Source: Streptomyces sp. R33
GTDB lineage: Bacteria > Actinomycetota > Actinomycetes > Streptomycetales > Streptomycetaceae
NCBI RefSeq assembly: GCF_041200175.1
Contig: NZ_CP165727.1
Span: 248,001 to 312,000 of the forward strand
Length of the DNA: 64,000 nt
Direction of reading: 5' to 3'
How positions within the stretch are numbered: the first letter of the stretch is position 1; every line of letters begins with the position of its first letter. Both the position numbers and the translations under genes were made by a program. Shown here piece by piece: positions 43,533 to 52,335 of the stretch. Below the pieces are notes generated by a model. The model saw nothing but the letters and a program-made list of their open reading frames with translations, had not been told where the DNA came from and made no database searches.

Positions 43533-44399
43533 ATGATCGTTGTCATGGGAGCGACCGGAGCGACCGGGAACGCCCTGCTCCACAGCCTCCGCGCACTCGG
43601 CGCACCCGTCCGCGCACTGACCCGTACCCCGCACAGGCCGATCCCCGGCATGACCGGCGCACACCAACCGTCCGTCGAGGTTCAGTACGCCGACGCCACC
43701 GACCCCCACTCCCTGCGCACCGCCTTCAAGGGCGCCGACCGGCTCTTCCTCGCCATGGCCAACAGCCCCGCACAGGTCGAACTCGAAACCCGCGTCATCG
43801 ACATCGCCGCCCACACCGGCATCGGACACATCGTCAAGATCTCCGCACCCGCCGCCGAACCCGACTCCCCGGTCGCCATCTCCCGCGGACACCACGCCGT
43901 CGAGGAACACCTGCGCGCCAGCGGCCTCGCCCACACCATCCTGCGCCCCTACGCCTTCATGCAGAACCTCCTGCGCCTGGCCCCCACCGTCGCCCAGGGC
44001 GTCATCCTCGGCACGACGGGCGACGCGCCCTGCAACTACATCGACGCCCGCGACATCGGCGACGTCGCTGCCGCCGCCCTCACCGGGCCCGACATCGCCC
44101 GCGGCACCTACACCCTGACCGGACCCGAAGCCGTCTCGTACCCCGGACTGGCCTCACGACTGACCACCCTGACCGGCAATCAGGTCGACTACATCAACCT
44201 CACCCCGGACGAACTGCGCGACGACCTCGTCCACAACGCCCACATGCCCACCTGGCTCGCCGACCACGTGACGGAGATCCAGCAACTCGCCATTGCCCGA
44301 CCCGAAACCCCCGCCAGCACCGTCAACGACATCCTCGGCCGCCCGCCCCGCACCCTCGACGCCTTCCTGCACGAACACCACGCCCACTTCCGCCGGTAA
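43533..44399 (+). CDS. NmrA/SDR-like NAD(P)H-binding protein
   Basis: A 288-residue atypical SDR. The cofactor loop GATGATGNALLHSLRALGAP is at residues ~6-25, then VRALTRTP and YADATDPHSLRTAFKGADRL. No catalytic Tyr-x-x-x-Lys is visible, as in NmrA and quinone-reductase-2-like (QOR2) regulators and reductases. HTILRPYAFMQNLL and YIDARDIGDVAAAALTGPD are typical later blocks. ATG at 43533. Likely cotranscribed with the membrane protein and regulated by MarR; together this suggests a redox- or quinone-responsive unit. Confidence 0.87.
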   Translation: MIVVMGATGATGNALLHSLRALGAPVRALTRTPHRPIPGMTGAHQPSVEVQYADATDPHSLRTAFKGADRLFLAMANSPAQVELETRVIDIAAHTGIGHIVKISAPAAEPDSPVAISRGHHAVEEHLRASGLAHTILRPYAFMQNLLRLAPTVAQGVILGTTGDAPCNYIDARDIGDVAAAALTGPDIARGTYTLTGPEAVSYPGLASRLTTLTGNQVDYINLTPDELRDDLVHNAHMPTWLADHVTEIQQLAIARPETPASTVNDILGRPPRTLDAFLHEHHAHFRR

Positions 44400-44430
44400 G
44401 GCAACCCGGCAAAGGTGCGCGGTCGCAGCG

Positions 44431-44560
44431 CTAGGGGCGGCGGGTGGGGGCGTCGTGCAGGAGCAGATCGATCACGGAGTCGATGTAGCCGGCCAGTTGA
44501 CTGTCGCTGCTGAGAGGGAGCACGCCGGGCAGCCTCGTCGCCAGCTCCGTTCGTACGCCG
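44431..44560 (-). pseudogene. TetR-family regulator, C-terminal scrap
   Basis: On the minus strand the last ~43 codons read GVRTELATRLPGVLPLSSDS and QLAGYIDSVIDLLLHDAPTR before a TAG at 44431. This looks like the last helices of a TetR protein's ligand domain. Nothing upstream continues it. Confidence 0.45.
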
Positions 44561-44997
44561 GATCTTGGTCCGTTGGGTGGTTGGGCGGCCCGGTGTTACT
44601 GCCGCCAGAGCGCTCTGGTCACCGGGCCTCGCCCGCGCACGCCCTGTCGACGCGGACTGAACCGACCATAGCCACGGCCAGCCACCGCCCGGCATCAGAA
44701 GCACAGCGTTCGGCATCCCGCGTGACATGCGCGGCCGAGAGTTGACGCCCGACGCTGACACCAGCTGCCCCCACCAAAGCCCTCCCCCCCCTTCTCGCAT
44801 CCCCGCGCCGACCACGCGCGAGCAGCCCCAGCTTCGCAGCGGACCGAGGACGCGGACCGCCTGTTGCGTACGCCGGGGCCTGGTGCCGGCCGCCGAAGAA
44901 GGCCGTTCCCGAGCCGGTCAGCCTGTCATTCAACCCCTCAGGGTCGTCATCGAGTCCCTTGGCCCCCTCGCGTCCACGGCACCCGGCCCTGCTGCTG
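44561..44997. other. Gene-less stretch
   Basis: About 440 bp between a TetR scrap and a small minus-strand membrane gene. No recognisable frame. Confidence 0.35.
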
Positions 44998-45231
44998 TCA
45001 GTTGAACAAGTGGCTGATCCCGCCTTGACCATCCGTTCCGTTCCAGATCACGGCCCCCACCCAGAACGGGAACCAAGAGACCCGTTCCGGCAGGACTGAA
45101 GCGGCAAGGAGCCAGACGACAGGCAGAACAGTGAACAGCAAGCAGCAGGACAGTCCCCGGCCGAACGTGTGCGACTGCCCCGTCGAATTCGTAGTCACCT
45201 CGCGAAGGTAGGCGACACTCACAAGTCGCAC
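44998..45231 (-). CDS. Small membrane protein
   Basis: A 77-codon frame with a polar start (TTNSTGQSHTFGRG) and two hydrophobic segments (LSCCLLFTVLPVVWLLAASV; VSWFPFWVGAVIW), ending GQGGISHLFN. A GTG at 45198 (giving ~66 residues) is an equally good start. No family recognised. Isolated. Confidence 0.5.
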   Translation of the reverse strand: MRLVSVAYLREVTTNSTGQSHTFGRGLSCCLLFTVLPVVWLLAASVLPERVSWFPFWVGAVIWNGTDGQGGISHLFN

Positions 45232-45362
45232 ATGAGTAGCCGTACCTACTTTGCCGCTTGCCCCAGAAGCCGTATCTCAACCGAACTTGATCTCTTGATT
45301 CTCCATGTGAGGCGTGATTTCGCTCGGGGTGAGGGAGGCATGCGGCGTCTTGTATCCGCTTC

Positions 45363-45814
45363 ATGGCCGAGGGGTGCGCGGCGGCGTCGGTGCTGGGAAT
45401 GTTGGAGGAGCGGGAGGCGGCAGCCCGAGTGCGGGTGGAGGGCCTGCGGGAGGAAGCCGCTCGGTTGGCTGAGGTGCTGGAGACCGCGGAGATCGAGCTG
45501 GATCTACGGAAGAACGAAACGTTCCCACAGCGCGGCACGCGGAGGTCCGGACGGAACTCCTGGGCACGGGCGCCGTGGTGGAGGCCAAGCGGGCACGGGC
45601 GGGCCGTACCGTGTTTCTGCCCGGGGACTGGACCGAGCTGAAGGCCCCGCACCTGCCCTTGGAAACCGCGAAGCTGGCGACGCACCTGGTGCGGCCGCTG
45701 TGGAGCAACCGGATCCGCTCCCCGTTCGGGCGGATCCTGCCGACCGCACCGCTGCACGAGATGTTCACGGCGGCCTGGGAGCGGCTGCACGGCGAGGCCG
45801 GCGGTACCGGCTGA
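45363..45814 (+). pseudogene. Two fused protein scraps
   Basis: The first ~45 codons read ASVLGMLEEREAAARVRVEG and LREEAARLAEVLETAEIELD, a coiled coil like the start of small Streptomyces proteins found next to transposases. From ~45575 in another phase a C-terminal piece reads VEAKRARAGRTVFLPGDWTE, LATHLVRPLWSNRIRSPFGR and TAPLHEMFTAAWERLHGEAG. Neither is complete and I cannot name the second. Confidence 0.4.
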
Positions 45815-45880
45815 GGTCCCCCCGACCGCGGGCCGGTGCCGTCCCCCTCGCTGGGGTCGGCACCGGCCCGTACGCCGCCG

Positions 45881-46435
45881 TCAGTCTTCCTCCCTGCGCC
45901 GACGGCGGTAGTAGGCGATCGTGACCACGGCCAGGAGCGGGCCCCAGGCCAGCAGCGGGAGGTAGCAGGCGGTCATCAGCCAGGCGGACGCGCCCTTGGG
46001 TGCATCGGCGGCACGCATCTCCTCGTTCCACCCGCCACACGCCGCCAGGGTCGTGATCGCGGTGAGCACCGCCGCTCCCCCCGAGGCCGGGACCACCGCT
46101 GCCAGGGCGGGGATCCGCCGGCCCCCGAGAACCGGTATCCAGCGGGGCACTCTCTCGCCCCACGGCCGGATGAGGCCCAGGGTGAGCAGTCCCAGGCATT
46201 CGGCGAACACGCTCAGCGCGATCAGGTAGAGGGACGTCCACCCCGGGAAGTTGCCCTCGTGCAGCTCATTTCCCTCGCCGAATCCGGAGGGCATGCCGAG
46301 GGCCACCGCGCACCGCCACAGGCCCGAAGGCACCAGGCTCAGGGCGGCAGCGTGCGCTGCCCACCGGATCGGACGGGAGACCACCGGCCGGTCCGGTCTC
46401 GTGGACGGGGGGCGGGTCGTCGTCGGAAGTGCCAT
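45881..46435 (-). CDS. Integral membrane protein
   Basis: A 184-residue protein with about four TM helices: WAAHAAALSLVPSGLWRCAV, WTSLYLIALSVFAECLGLLT, PALAAVVPASGGAAVLTAIT and WLMTACYLPLLAWGPLLAVV, and a basic C-terminus (YYRRRRREED). The pattern WRCAVALGMPSGF ... GWTSLYLIALSVFAECLGLLTLGLI, split here for length, matches small streptomycete membrane proteins of unknown role. Lies 66 bp beyond the stop of the secreted protein at 46502 on the same strand and may share its transcript. Confidence 0.75.
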   Translation of the reverse strand: MALPTTTRPPSTRPDRPVVSRPIRWAAHAAALSLVPSGLWRCAVALGMPSGFGEGNELHEGNFPGWTSLYLIALSVFAECLGLLTLGLIRPWGERVPRWIPVLGGRRIPALAAVVPASGGAAVLTAITTLAACGGWNEEMRAADAPKGASAWLMTACYLPLLAWGPLLAVVTIAYYRRRRREED

Positions 46436-46501
46436 GACGTCTGTGATCCTCTGCCTCTGCTGTCTGTTCCGTGCCGTTTTCCGGACCGTCTTTCCGTGCT
46501 G

Positions 46502-47181
46502 TCACCGGCCCGCGCCGGGCTGCCATCCGGCCGGCAGTGCGGGCAGGTCCGCGTGCGTGACCTTGAAGCCTCCTTCGGTGACCGGTGCGAAGGGGGCAGG
46601 GGCCATGCAGGTGCCGACCCTGGGCATGACGGGCTTGCCGTCGACGACGTCGAGATTGCCGACGCCCCAGCCGAAGGAGAACCGGCCGCGGCCCGGGCCT
46701 CCGCTCTTGACGCTGAACCCGTAACGGGTGCCGATCTCTTCGGGGTCGACCGACTTGGTGATCACAGCGGTGAGCGTCGCCGTATCGCCGCCCGTGACCA
46801 GGCAGTCCACGGCCGCCTCCGCCGTCCGGGTCTCGTTCGTCTCGGCCACCCAGTGGGAGATGGTGACCGTGCCCCGGGCGTCGGTGGGCATGCCCTTCGG
46901 CAACGTGTCGACGGGGCGGCTGAAGGGCGCCGCGGTCGCATCCACCGTGAAACGATGTCGTCGTCGGGCGCGTAGGTGTAGAAGATCCGTCCCTGCCCGC
47001 TGACCTTGGCCGGGCCGCCCGGCTTGTTCGCGGACGCGGATGCCGGTGCGGAGCCGGATGCGGAGGCCGCATCCGTGGCCGAGGCGAAGGAGGACGGTCC
47101 GCTCAGCGCGGCGAAAACCGTCGCGGCGGCGACCGCCCCGGCGGCGATCCGGCGGCGCGGGGTGGAGAGGAGGGCGGGCAT
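46502..47181 (-). CDS. Secreted protein, one-base frameshift near 46952
   Basis: From the ATG at 47181 (AAGGAG upstream) a signal peptide (RRRIAAGAVAAATVFAALSG, cleavage near SFASA) leads to an Ala/Ser linker and GQGRIFYTYAPDDDI. The phase then shifts and FTVDATAAPFSRPVDTLPKG, MPTDARGTVTISHWVAETNE and RYGFSVKSGGPGRGRFSFGW follow, to PALPAGWQPGAGR at 46502. Restoring one base gives a ~226-residue exported beta-rich protein. Family unknown. It is divergent from the sensor kinase, with a giant hairpin in between. Confidence 0.65.
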
Positions 47182-47298
47182 ACAGGGCTCCTTGATCGGC
47201 GACCGCCCGACGGCGGCCGTGGTTTCGGTGACGGGTTCCACCCTCGCCGCGGTGGCGGCGGGCGGACCATCTGCCGATCAGCGGATCTCCCGCCCCGG

Positions 47299-47340
47299 CA
47301 GGGCCGGTCCCTCTGCCGTTCGGCAGAGGGACCGGCCCTG
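47299..47340. promoter_or_regulatory. Perfect 20-bp-arm hairpin in divergent promoter region
   Basis: cagggccggtccctctgccg, TT, and its exact complement form a 42-bp palindrome. It ends 23 bp before the histidine kinase GTG and lies 118 bp from the divergent ATG. It could be an operator for the response regulator, or a leader hairpin. A pure terminator role is odd at this position, since no gene converges on it. Confidence 0.7.
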
Positions 47341-47363
47341 CACCCCACCCGTAGGATCAAGAC

Positions 47364-48662
47364 GTGGGGAAGATCAAGGACTTCGGGCACCGAGACGTCA
47401 TCCTGACCGCGGCCGCCGTTGTGACGGGGTGTACGGCGCTCGGGGCCATCGCCGTCGTGCACGGCGGCCTGTCGGGGCCCTACGGGGCCACGTCGGCGAT
47501 CGCGACCGCCACGACGTTGCTGTGGGTCCTGGCCGGCTGGCCCCACTCGCGCGAACGCCTCGCCCCGCCCCTCGCGTTCGCCGGAGTCCTGTCCCTGGCC
47601 ACCACCGCCGTCGCGACCCCGCCCACGGAACCCGACGCGTCATGGGCGCGACTGGTGGAAGTGGTCCTCCTGCTGGTGCTTCTCGTCGTCGCGGCCCGCT
47701 GGGTCCCCTTGCGGCAGGCGGTGGGGGCAGTCGTACCGGCGGGTGCGGCGGTGGCGGCGTGGACCCTGCCCCTGCTTCCGGAGCCCACGCTGCTCTCGCT
47801 GGCCGGCGCGGCGGCGTTCTGGTCCCTGCCCGTACTGGGTGCGGTTGTCATCGGGGGCTATCCGCGGCTGATGGAGCACCGGCGGCAGCGCCTGGTCGTC
47901 GAGACCCGTCGCTCCCAGCGACTCGAACTCGCCCGTGACCTCCACGACTTCGTCGCTCACGACGTCAGCGGGATCGTGGCGCAGGCGCAGGCGGCACGTT
48001 TCGTGGCGCAGGCGGATCCCGGCCAGGCGCTGTCGGCGCTGGAGCGCATCGAGGCGGCCGGGCTCAGCGCGCTGGCGTCGATGGACCGGATGGTGAAGAC
48101 ACTCCACGAAGCGGACTGCGGTGATGCCCGGCCGCCGGGCGCCAGCGGTGTCGAGCCGCTGCCCGGGGTGGACGGGCTGCCCGCTCTCGTCGCGCAGTTC
48201 TCCTCCGCGGGCGCGGCCCCGGTGGCGCACCTTCACGTGGCGCCCGGAGCCACGGACGGGCTCTCGCGGACCGCCGGTTCGACGGCCTACCGGGTGGTCG
48301 TCGAAGCCCTCACCAACGTCCGCCGCCACGCCCCCGGCGCCTCGCGGGTCGAGGTGTCCCTCACCCCCGCCCGTACCCTCGACGGCGCGCCCGCGCTCCA
48401 GGTCGAGGTGTGCGACGACGGCGGCAGCGGGCGGCACGCAGAGCGGTCCGGCCCGCGTACGAGCATGCGGCGGCCGGGGGACGGCCACGGCGGACGCGGC
48501 CTGAGCGGTATGCGCGAGCGCGTACGGGCCACGGGCGGCACGCTGACGTACGGGCGCTGCGGCGAGGGCGGTTGGCGGCTCGTCGCCGTGCTGCCCCTGG
48601 CGTCGGAGTCCCAGGCGTCGGAGCCGACAGGCGACCTCGTGGCGGCGGAGACCCCGTCGTGA
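47364..48662 (+). CDS. NarL-system sensor histidine kinase
   Basis: A 432-residue membrane kinase. The N-terminal part has about five TM helices (to ~residue 165). The HisKA_3 H-box ARDLHDFVAHDVSGIVAQAQ holds the phospho-His at ~194. The HATPase has the N-box VVVEALTNVRRHAPGAS at ~312 and G-box GHGGRGLSGMRERVRATGG at ~375. GTG start. The stop overlaps the response-regulator GTG by 4 nt. The second halves of the TM region resemble other Streptomyces antibiotic-linked kinases; signal unknown. It may autoregulate via the 47299 palindrome. Confidence 0.93.
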   Translation: MGKIKDFGHRDVILTAAAVVTGCTALGAIAVVHGGLSGPYGATSAIATATTLLWVLAGWPHSRERLAPPLAFAGVLSLATTAVATPPTEPDASWARLVEVVLLLVLLVVAARWVPLRQAVGAVVPAGAAVAAWTLPLLPEPTLLSLAGAAAFWSLPVLGAVVIGGYPRLMEHRRQRLVVETRRSQRLELARDLHDFVAHDVSGIVAQAQAARFVAQADPGQALSALERIEAAGLSALASMDRMVKTLHEADCGDARPPGASGVEPLPGVDGLPALVAQFSSAGAAPVAHLHVAPGATDGLSRTAGSTAYRVVVEALTNVRRHAPGASRVEVSLTPARTLDGAPALQVEVCDDGGSGRHAERSGPRTSMRRPGDGHGGRGLSGMRERVRATGGTLTYGRCGEGGWRLVAVLPLASESQASEPTGDLVAAETPS

Positions 48663-49348
48663 ACCACGCCCCCATCCGCATCCTGCTGGCCGACGACCAG
48701 GACGACGTCCGCAGCGGCTTCCGTCTCGTCCTGGACTCACAGCCCGACATGACCGTGGTCGGCGAGGCCGCCGACGGAGCCACGGCCCTGGAGCTGGCCC
48801 GGAGCCTGCGGCCGGACGTCGTCCTGGCCGACATCCGCATGCCGCGGCTCGACGGCCTTGAGCTCACCCGCCGCCTCGCCGGCCCTGACGCCCCGCATCC
48901 CACCCGGGTCATCGTCGTGACCACCTTCGACCTGGACGAGTACGTGCACACCGCCCTCCACCACGGCGCCAGTGGTTTCCTCCTCAAACGCTCCGGGCCC
49001 AACCTGCTGATCGAGGGCGTCCGGGCGGCCATGGCCGGTGACGCGCTGATCAGCCCGCAGATCACCGTCCGCCTCCTGCGCCAGCTCACCACGGCCCCGT
49101 CACTCCCGGCCACCGCCTCCCCGCCGGCGGAGGCACGCGCGGCGGATCCGCTGACCGACCGCGAGCGCCAGATCGTCCGCCTCATCGCCCGCGGCCACAC
49201 CAATGCCCGGATAGCCGCCGAGCTCTTCATCTCGCCGGGAACCGCGAAGACCCACATCGCCAACATCCAGACCAAGCTGAAGACCGCGAACCGTGTCGGC
49301 ATCGCGGCATGGGCCTGGAAGACGGGGCTGGCCACCCCTGAGCCGTGA
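48659..49348 (+). CDS. NarL/LuxR-family response regulator
   Basis: A 229-residue regulator from the GTG at 48659 (overlapping the kinase stop). The receiver has RILLADDQDDVRSGFRLVLD and phospho-Asp in VVLADIRMPRLDGLELTRRL (~57), followed by VIVVTTFDLDEYVHTALHHG (Thr switch) and GFLLKRSGPNLLIEGVRAAM (Lys). The C-terminal LuxR HTH is LTDRERQIVRLIARGHTNAR, IAAELFISPGTAKTHIANIQ. Cognate to the upstream kinase. Confidence 0.95.
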   Translation: MNHAPIRILLADDQDDVRSGFRLVLDSQPDMTVVGEAADGATALELARSLRPDVVLADIRMPRLDGLELTRRLAGPDAPHPTRVIVVTTFDLDEYVHTALHHGASGFLLKRSGPNLLIEGVRAAMAGDALISPQITVRLLRQLTTAPSLPATASPPAEARAADPLTDRERQIVRLIARGHTNARIAAELFISPGTAKTHIANIQTKLKTANRVGIAAWAWKTGLATPEP

Positions 49349-49442
49349 ACCGGCGTGCGGACCCGTCAAGGCCTTTTCGCAGGCCCGCTACGGGGTAGCC
49401 GACCAGGGAAAGGGAGCGCGGCAGGACAGACGAGGAGCAACG

Positions 49443-49574
49443 GTGATCACTCAGGAGCAGCTCGCAGCCATGGCCGGCTCCACGGCTTACACGAGCGGGG
49501 GCCAGCGCGTGGGCGGGGTGGAGTACGTCCTGGTGGACAGTGCTCGGGCTCGGGGAAGGCGTCGTTGGGGGTGA
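49443..49574 (+). pseudogene. PRC-barrel protein, N-terminal scrap
   Basis: A GTG at 49443 starts MITQEQLAAMAGSTAYTSGG and QRVGGVEYVLVDSA, the opening strands of actinobacterial PRC-barrel stress proteins. It then runs into unrelated RARGRRRWG and a stop. The remainder of the ~120-residue gene is absent. Confidence 0.55.
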
Positions 49575-49666
49575 ACAGGGTCAGCTGACTGGTGGTCATC
49601 AGGGCGCGCCAGGAGGCAGCCGCCAGCTGCGACGGCGGAGGTTCCGGTTCCCCGCCCGGCGGGGGC

Positions 49667-50239
49667 TCACTCGGTGGGGCTGATTCCGTGCAGGAGGGTG
49701 TCGACGAGGGTGGCGAGGTCGGGCGCGGTCGCGGGGGCGCCGCGCAGGAGCAGGTGGAACCAGAGCGCGCCCCCCAGCAGGTTCATCACGGTGGCGGGCT
49801 CGACGCCGTCGGCGAGTTCGCCGCGCCGTCGGGCCCGGTCGAAGACGACGGTCTCCCGGGCCAGGCGGTCGGCGAAGAACGCGGCCGCGGCGCGGGCGGT
49901 CTCGGGCCGCTCGGGGGCTGCGCCGAGCAGGGCGGGCACCAGCCGGGCGGTGTCCGGCCGGGTGAGCAGCCCGGCGATGTGGGCGGCGAGGGCGAGCAGG
50001 TCGCCGCGCAGGCTGCCGGTGTCGGGGACGGGCAGGTCGAGTTCCTCCGCGTTGACCAGGGCGGCGGCGAGCAGCGCGTCCTTGGAGGGCCACCAGCGGT
50101 AGATGGTGGTCTTGTTGACGCCGGCTCGGGCGGCGACGGTCTCGATCGCGAGGCGGTCGTAACCCTGTTCGCGCAGCAGGTCGAGGGTCGCGGTGTAGAT
50201 CTCCCGCGCGCGGCGCGGCTGGTGGAGGCGGCTGGGCAC
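49667..50239 (-). CDS. TetR-family regulator
   Basis: A 190-residue regulator. HTH: AREIYTATLDLLREQGYDRL, AIETVAARAGVNKTTIYRWW, then PSKDALLAAALVNAEELDL. The C-terminal domain (LLGGALWFHLLLRGAPATAP) is of the TetR_C_11-like type. It is divergent from the alpha/beta hydrolase at 50338, and two GCAAC-N5-GTTG palindromes in the gap are probable binding sites. GTG start at 50239. Ligand unknown. Confidence 0.92.
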   Translation of the reverse strand: MPSRLHQPRRAREIYTATLDLLREQGYDRLAIETVAARAGVNKTTIYRWWPSKDALLAAALVNAEELDLPVPDTGSLRGDLLALAAHIAGLLTRPDTARLVPALLGAAPERPETARAAAAFFADRLARETVVFDRARRRGELADGVEPATVMNLLGGALWFHLLLRGAPATAPDLATLVDTLLHGISPTE

Positions 50240-50253
50240 CCGCCCATGCTAAT

Positions 50254-50316
50254 GCAACAGAGCGTTGTGTTCTGGTGCCGCCCCGTCTACGCTCCGAGAA
50301 AGCAACGGTGCGTTGC
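50254..50316. promoter_or_regulatory. Two GCAAC-N5-GTTG[C/T] operators
   Basis: gcaacagagcgttgt (50254-50268) and gcaacggtgcgttgc (50302-50316) sit between the divergent TetR and hydrolase genes, 48 bp apart centre to centre. The second is a perfect 5-bp-arm palindrome. Confidence 0.75.
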
Positions 50317-50337
50317 ATTTTGACTAGGAGGTAGGGG

Positions 50338-51057
50338 ATGACGGCGACGACGGACGAGCTGCCGGTCGTGTTCGTGCACGGGATCCGGCTGTCCGGGGCG
50401 ATGTGGACCGAGCAGCTCGACCTCCTCGGGCCCGGCCGCCCGGCGCTGGCCCCGGACCTACCGGGCCACGGCCGCCGCCGCGGCGAGCGGTTCACCCTGG
50501 ACGGCGCTGCGGGGGCGGTGGTCGAGGCCGCCGACCGGCTGGGCGGTCGGGCCTTGCTCGTCGGCGTCTCCCTCGGCGGCTTCGTCGCCCTCGCCGCCGC
50601 CGGACGCCACCCCGAACGCTTCGCCGGGGTCCTCGCCGCCGGCTGCACCTCGCGGCCCGACGCGGCACTGCGACTGCCGTTCCGGCTGGGCCACCGCGCG
50701 ATGTCCGCACTCGCGGACGGCGGGGAGGCGCTCGGCGCGCGGATCCTGCGGCGCGTGCTGCCACCGCAGGTCGCCGGTCCGGCCGTCGCCGCCGGGCTCG
50801 CCACCGAGGTCGTCCCCGACGTGCTGGCCGCCGCCCGCGACCTCGACCCGCTCGGCGACCTGGCCCGCTACCCGGGGCCGGTGTGGCTGGTGAACGGACG
50901 GCACGACCACTTCCGGCGCCACGAGCGGCAGTTCACCGCCGCCAACCCGCGGGCCACCCTGGTGCTCGTCCCCGGCGCCGGCCACTACCTTCCGATGACA
51001 CACGGCCTGCGGTTCGCCCGACTGGTCGCCGACTTCGGCCGCTTGGCGAGGAGTTGA
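50338..51057 (+). CDS. Alpha/beta-hydrolase
   Basis: A 239-residue hydrolase. The oxyanion region is VVFVHGIRLSGAMW (~10-23), the nucleophile elbow GVSLGGFVALAAAGRHP (~79-95, Ser), the acid DHFRRH in VWLVNGRHDHFRRHER (~190) and the His in VPGAGHYLPMTHGLRF (~222). A four-helix cap precedes the acid. Start ATG at 50338 with AGGAGG-type SD (aggaggtagggg). Probably repressed by the divergent TetR. The substrate is a small ester or lactone; the exact one is unknown. Confidence 0.92.
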   Translation: MTATTDELPVVFVHGIRLSGAMWTEQLDLLGPGRPALAPDLPGHGRRRGERFTLDGAAGAVVEAADRLGGRALLVGVSLGGFVALAAAGRHPERFAGVLAAGCTSRPDAALRLPFRLGHRAMSALADGGEALGARILRRVLPPQVAGPAVAAGLATEVVPDVLAAARDLDPLGDLARYPGPVWLVNGRHDHFRRHERQFTAANPRATLVLVPGAGHYLPMTHGLRFARLVADFGRLARS

Positions 51058-51176
51058 GGGCGCTTCGGGGGCGGTCGCCGGCCCCGGGCGTGGTGGTGCG
51101 CCGCTGCTTCGGCGGGTTTCGGTCGTCGACTAAGGGCTGTCCCGTAACTGCTGGTCACGGGTGAGATGATCTTGGT

Positions 51177-51671
51177 GTGGCTGGTGTGATCACGGCGTCT
51201 GAGCCGTTCTGGATAGCCCCGTTCACCGGGCTGAGCCCGCGTGCCTTCGGGAAGCTGGTGACGGTTTTGCGGCGTGAGGGTGCGGACGCGGTCCGCAAGG
51301 GCCGGCCGTGGAGCCTGCGGCTCGAGGACCGGGCCTTGCTGGTCGCGGCCTACCGGCGCACGAACCTGACGATGCGGCAGCTTGCTCCGCTGTTCGGGGT
51401 ATCGAAGTCGGCGGCGGACCGCATCATCGACCATCTCGGGCCGATGCTCGCGCTTCAGCCCCGCAAACGGTTCACCAAGGACACCGTGCTCATCGTGGAC
51501 GGCACGCTGGTCCCCACCCGCGACCACACCATCGCCGAGCAGTCCAAGAACCACCGGTACTCCACCGCCCATCAGGTCGTCATCGACGCGAACACCCGCC
51601 TCGTCGTAATCCATCCGAGGGGCGCGGCGGGGCCGTCAGGCGCGCTCTGGGGGCCGGCTGCGGCACGGTGA
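51177..51671 (+). pseudogene. IS5-family (DDE_Tnp_4) transposase, 3'-truncated
   Basis: From a GTG at 51177: TASEPFWIAPFTGLSPRAFG and DRALLVAAYRRTNLTMRQLA form the HTH part, then VLIVDGTLVPTRDHTIAEQS carries the first Asp and SKNHRYSTAHQVVIDANTRL the next strand. Similarity stops near 51615 with two-thirds of the DDE domain missing, and the frame's last ~20 codons are unrelated. Its 5' flank (gggctgtcccgtaactgctg at about 51134) looks like the element's left end. Confidence 0.82.
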
Positions 51672-51675
51672 CGGG

Positions 51676-51792
51676 ATGCGCCGTTGCTCCCTGCCTCTGC
51701 TCCTCGCCGCGCTCCTCGCGGCCTCCGGACGCGTCACCGCCCATCCCGCCCCACTTACGGTGCTCACGCCCCGGCGCCGTGATTCGGGGTAG
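51676..51792 (+). CDS. Signal-peptide scrap
   Basis: A 38-codon frame MRRCSLPLLLAALLAASGRV then TAHPAPLTVLTPRRRDSG and stop. The first half is a good signal peptide; the rest is too short for a secreted protein, so it is probably the leader of a lost gene. Confidence 0.3.
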   Translation: MRRCSLPLLLAALLAASGRVTAHPAPLTVLTPRRRDSG

Positions 51793-51978
51793 GGCGGCGG
51801 TCAGACCCTGACCGCCCGTTCTCGATGACGAGGGCCACACCCGCTCGCGCCAGGCGTTCGGGCCGGGGAAGCGGATCGCCGCGTCGGAACCCCGAGGAGC
51901 GATGGGGGGGCGAACTAGGCCTGGCTATGGGACAGTTCATGATGTCGTGTCACCGGCTGCTGGGGGTAAGGGCGGAAT

Positions 51979-52333
51979 ATGGCGGACGAGGGGGACTGGC
52001 TGACGGTGCGCCAGGTGAGCACTTTGTGGCCGGGCGTCGGTACTCGCGGAGAGCTGGATGACCACTACAGGGTCCGCCGGCAAGAGGTGGTATCACGCCG
52101 ATGACGTGCGCCGAGTGGCTCCGCAAATAGCAGCCCAGCCACCCCTCAAGGGGCCGTCCCCGGTACCGTGCTGTCTGCTGCTGATCGTTCTGGCAGCGGG
52201 ACCGGTCGTGTGTCCGGTGATGGTTATACGAGAAGTGCAGAGAAGCCACGCTCCGACATGCCGTTACGGGGTCGGGGCCTCGCCCTTGTGCGCGTCGCGC
52301 AAGGCGGCGCGGCAGGCGCAGTACGGGAGCTGA
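51979..52333 (+). pseudogene. Relative of the 40072 membrane protein, frameshifted
   Basis: First phase (51979-52104): MADEGDWLTVRQVSTLWPGV, matching GWLTKAEVREIWP of the protein at 40072. Second phase (from 52058): GSAGKRWYHADDVRRVAPQI, matching TYHAADVRHVAARI, followed by one TM (VPCCLLLIVLAAGPVVCPVM). The two phases overlap, so one indel near 52070 splits the gene. The tail after the TM is unrelated. Confidence 0.6.
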
Positions 52334-52335
52334 GC

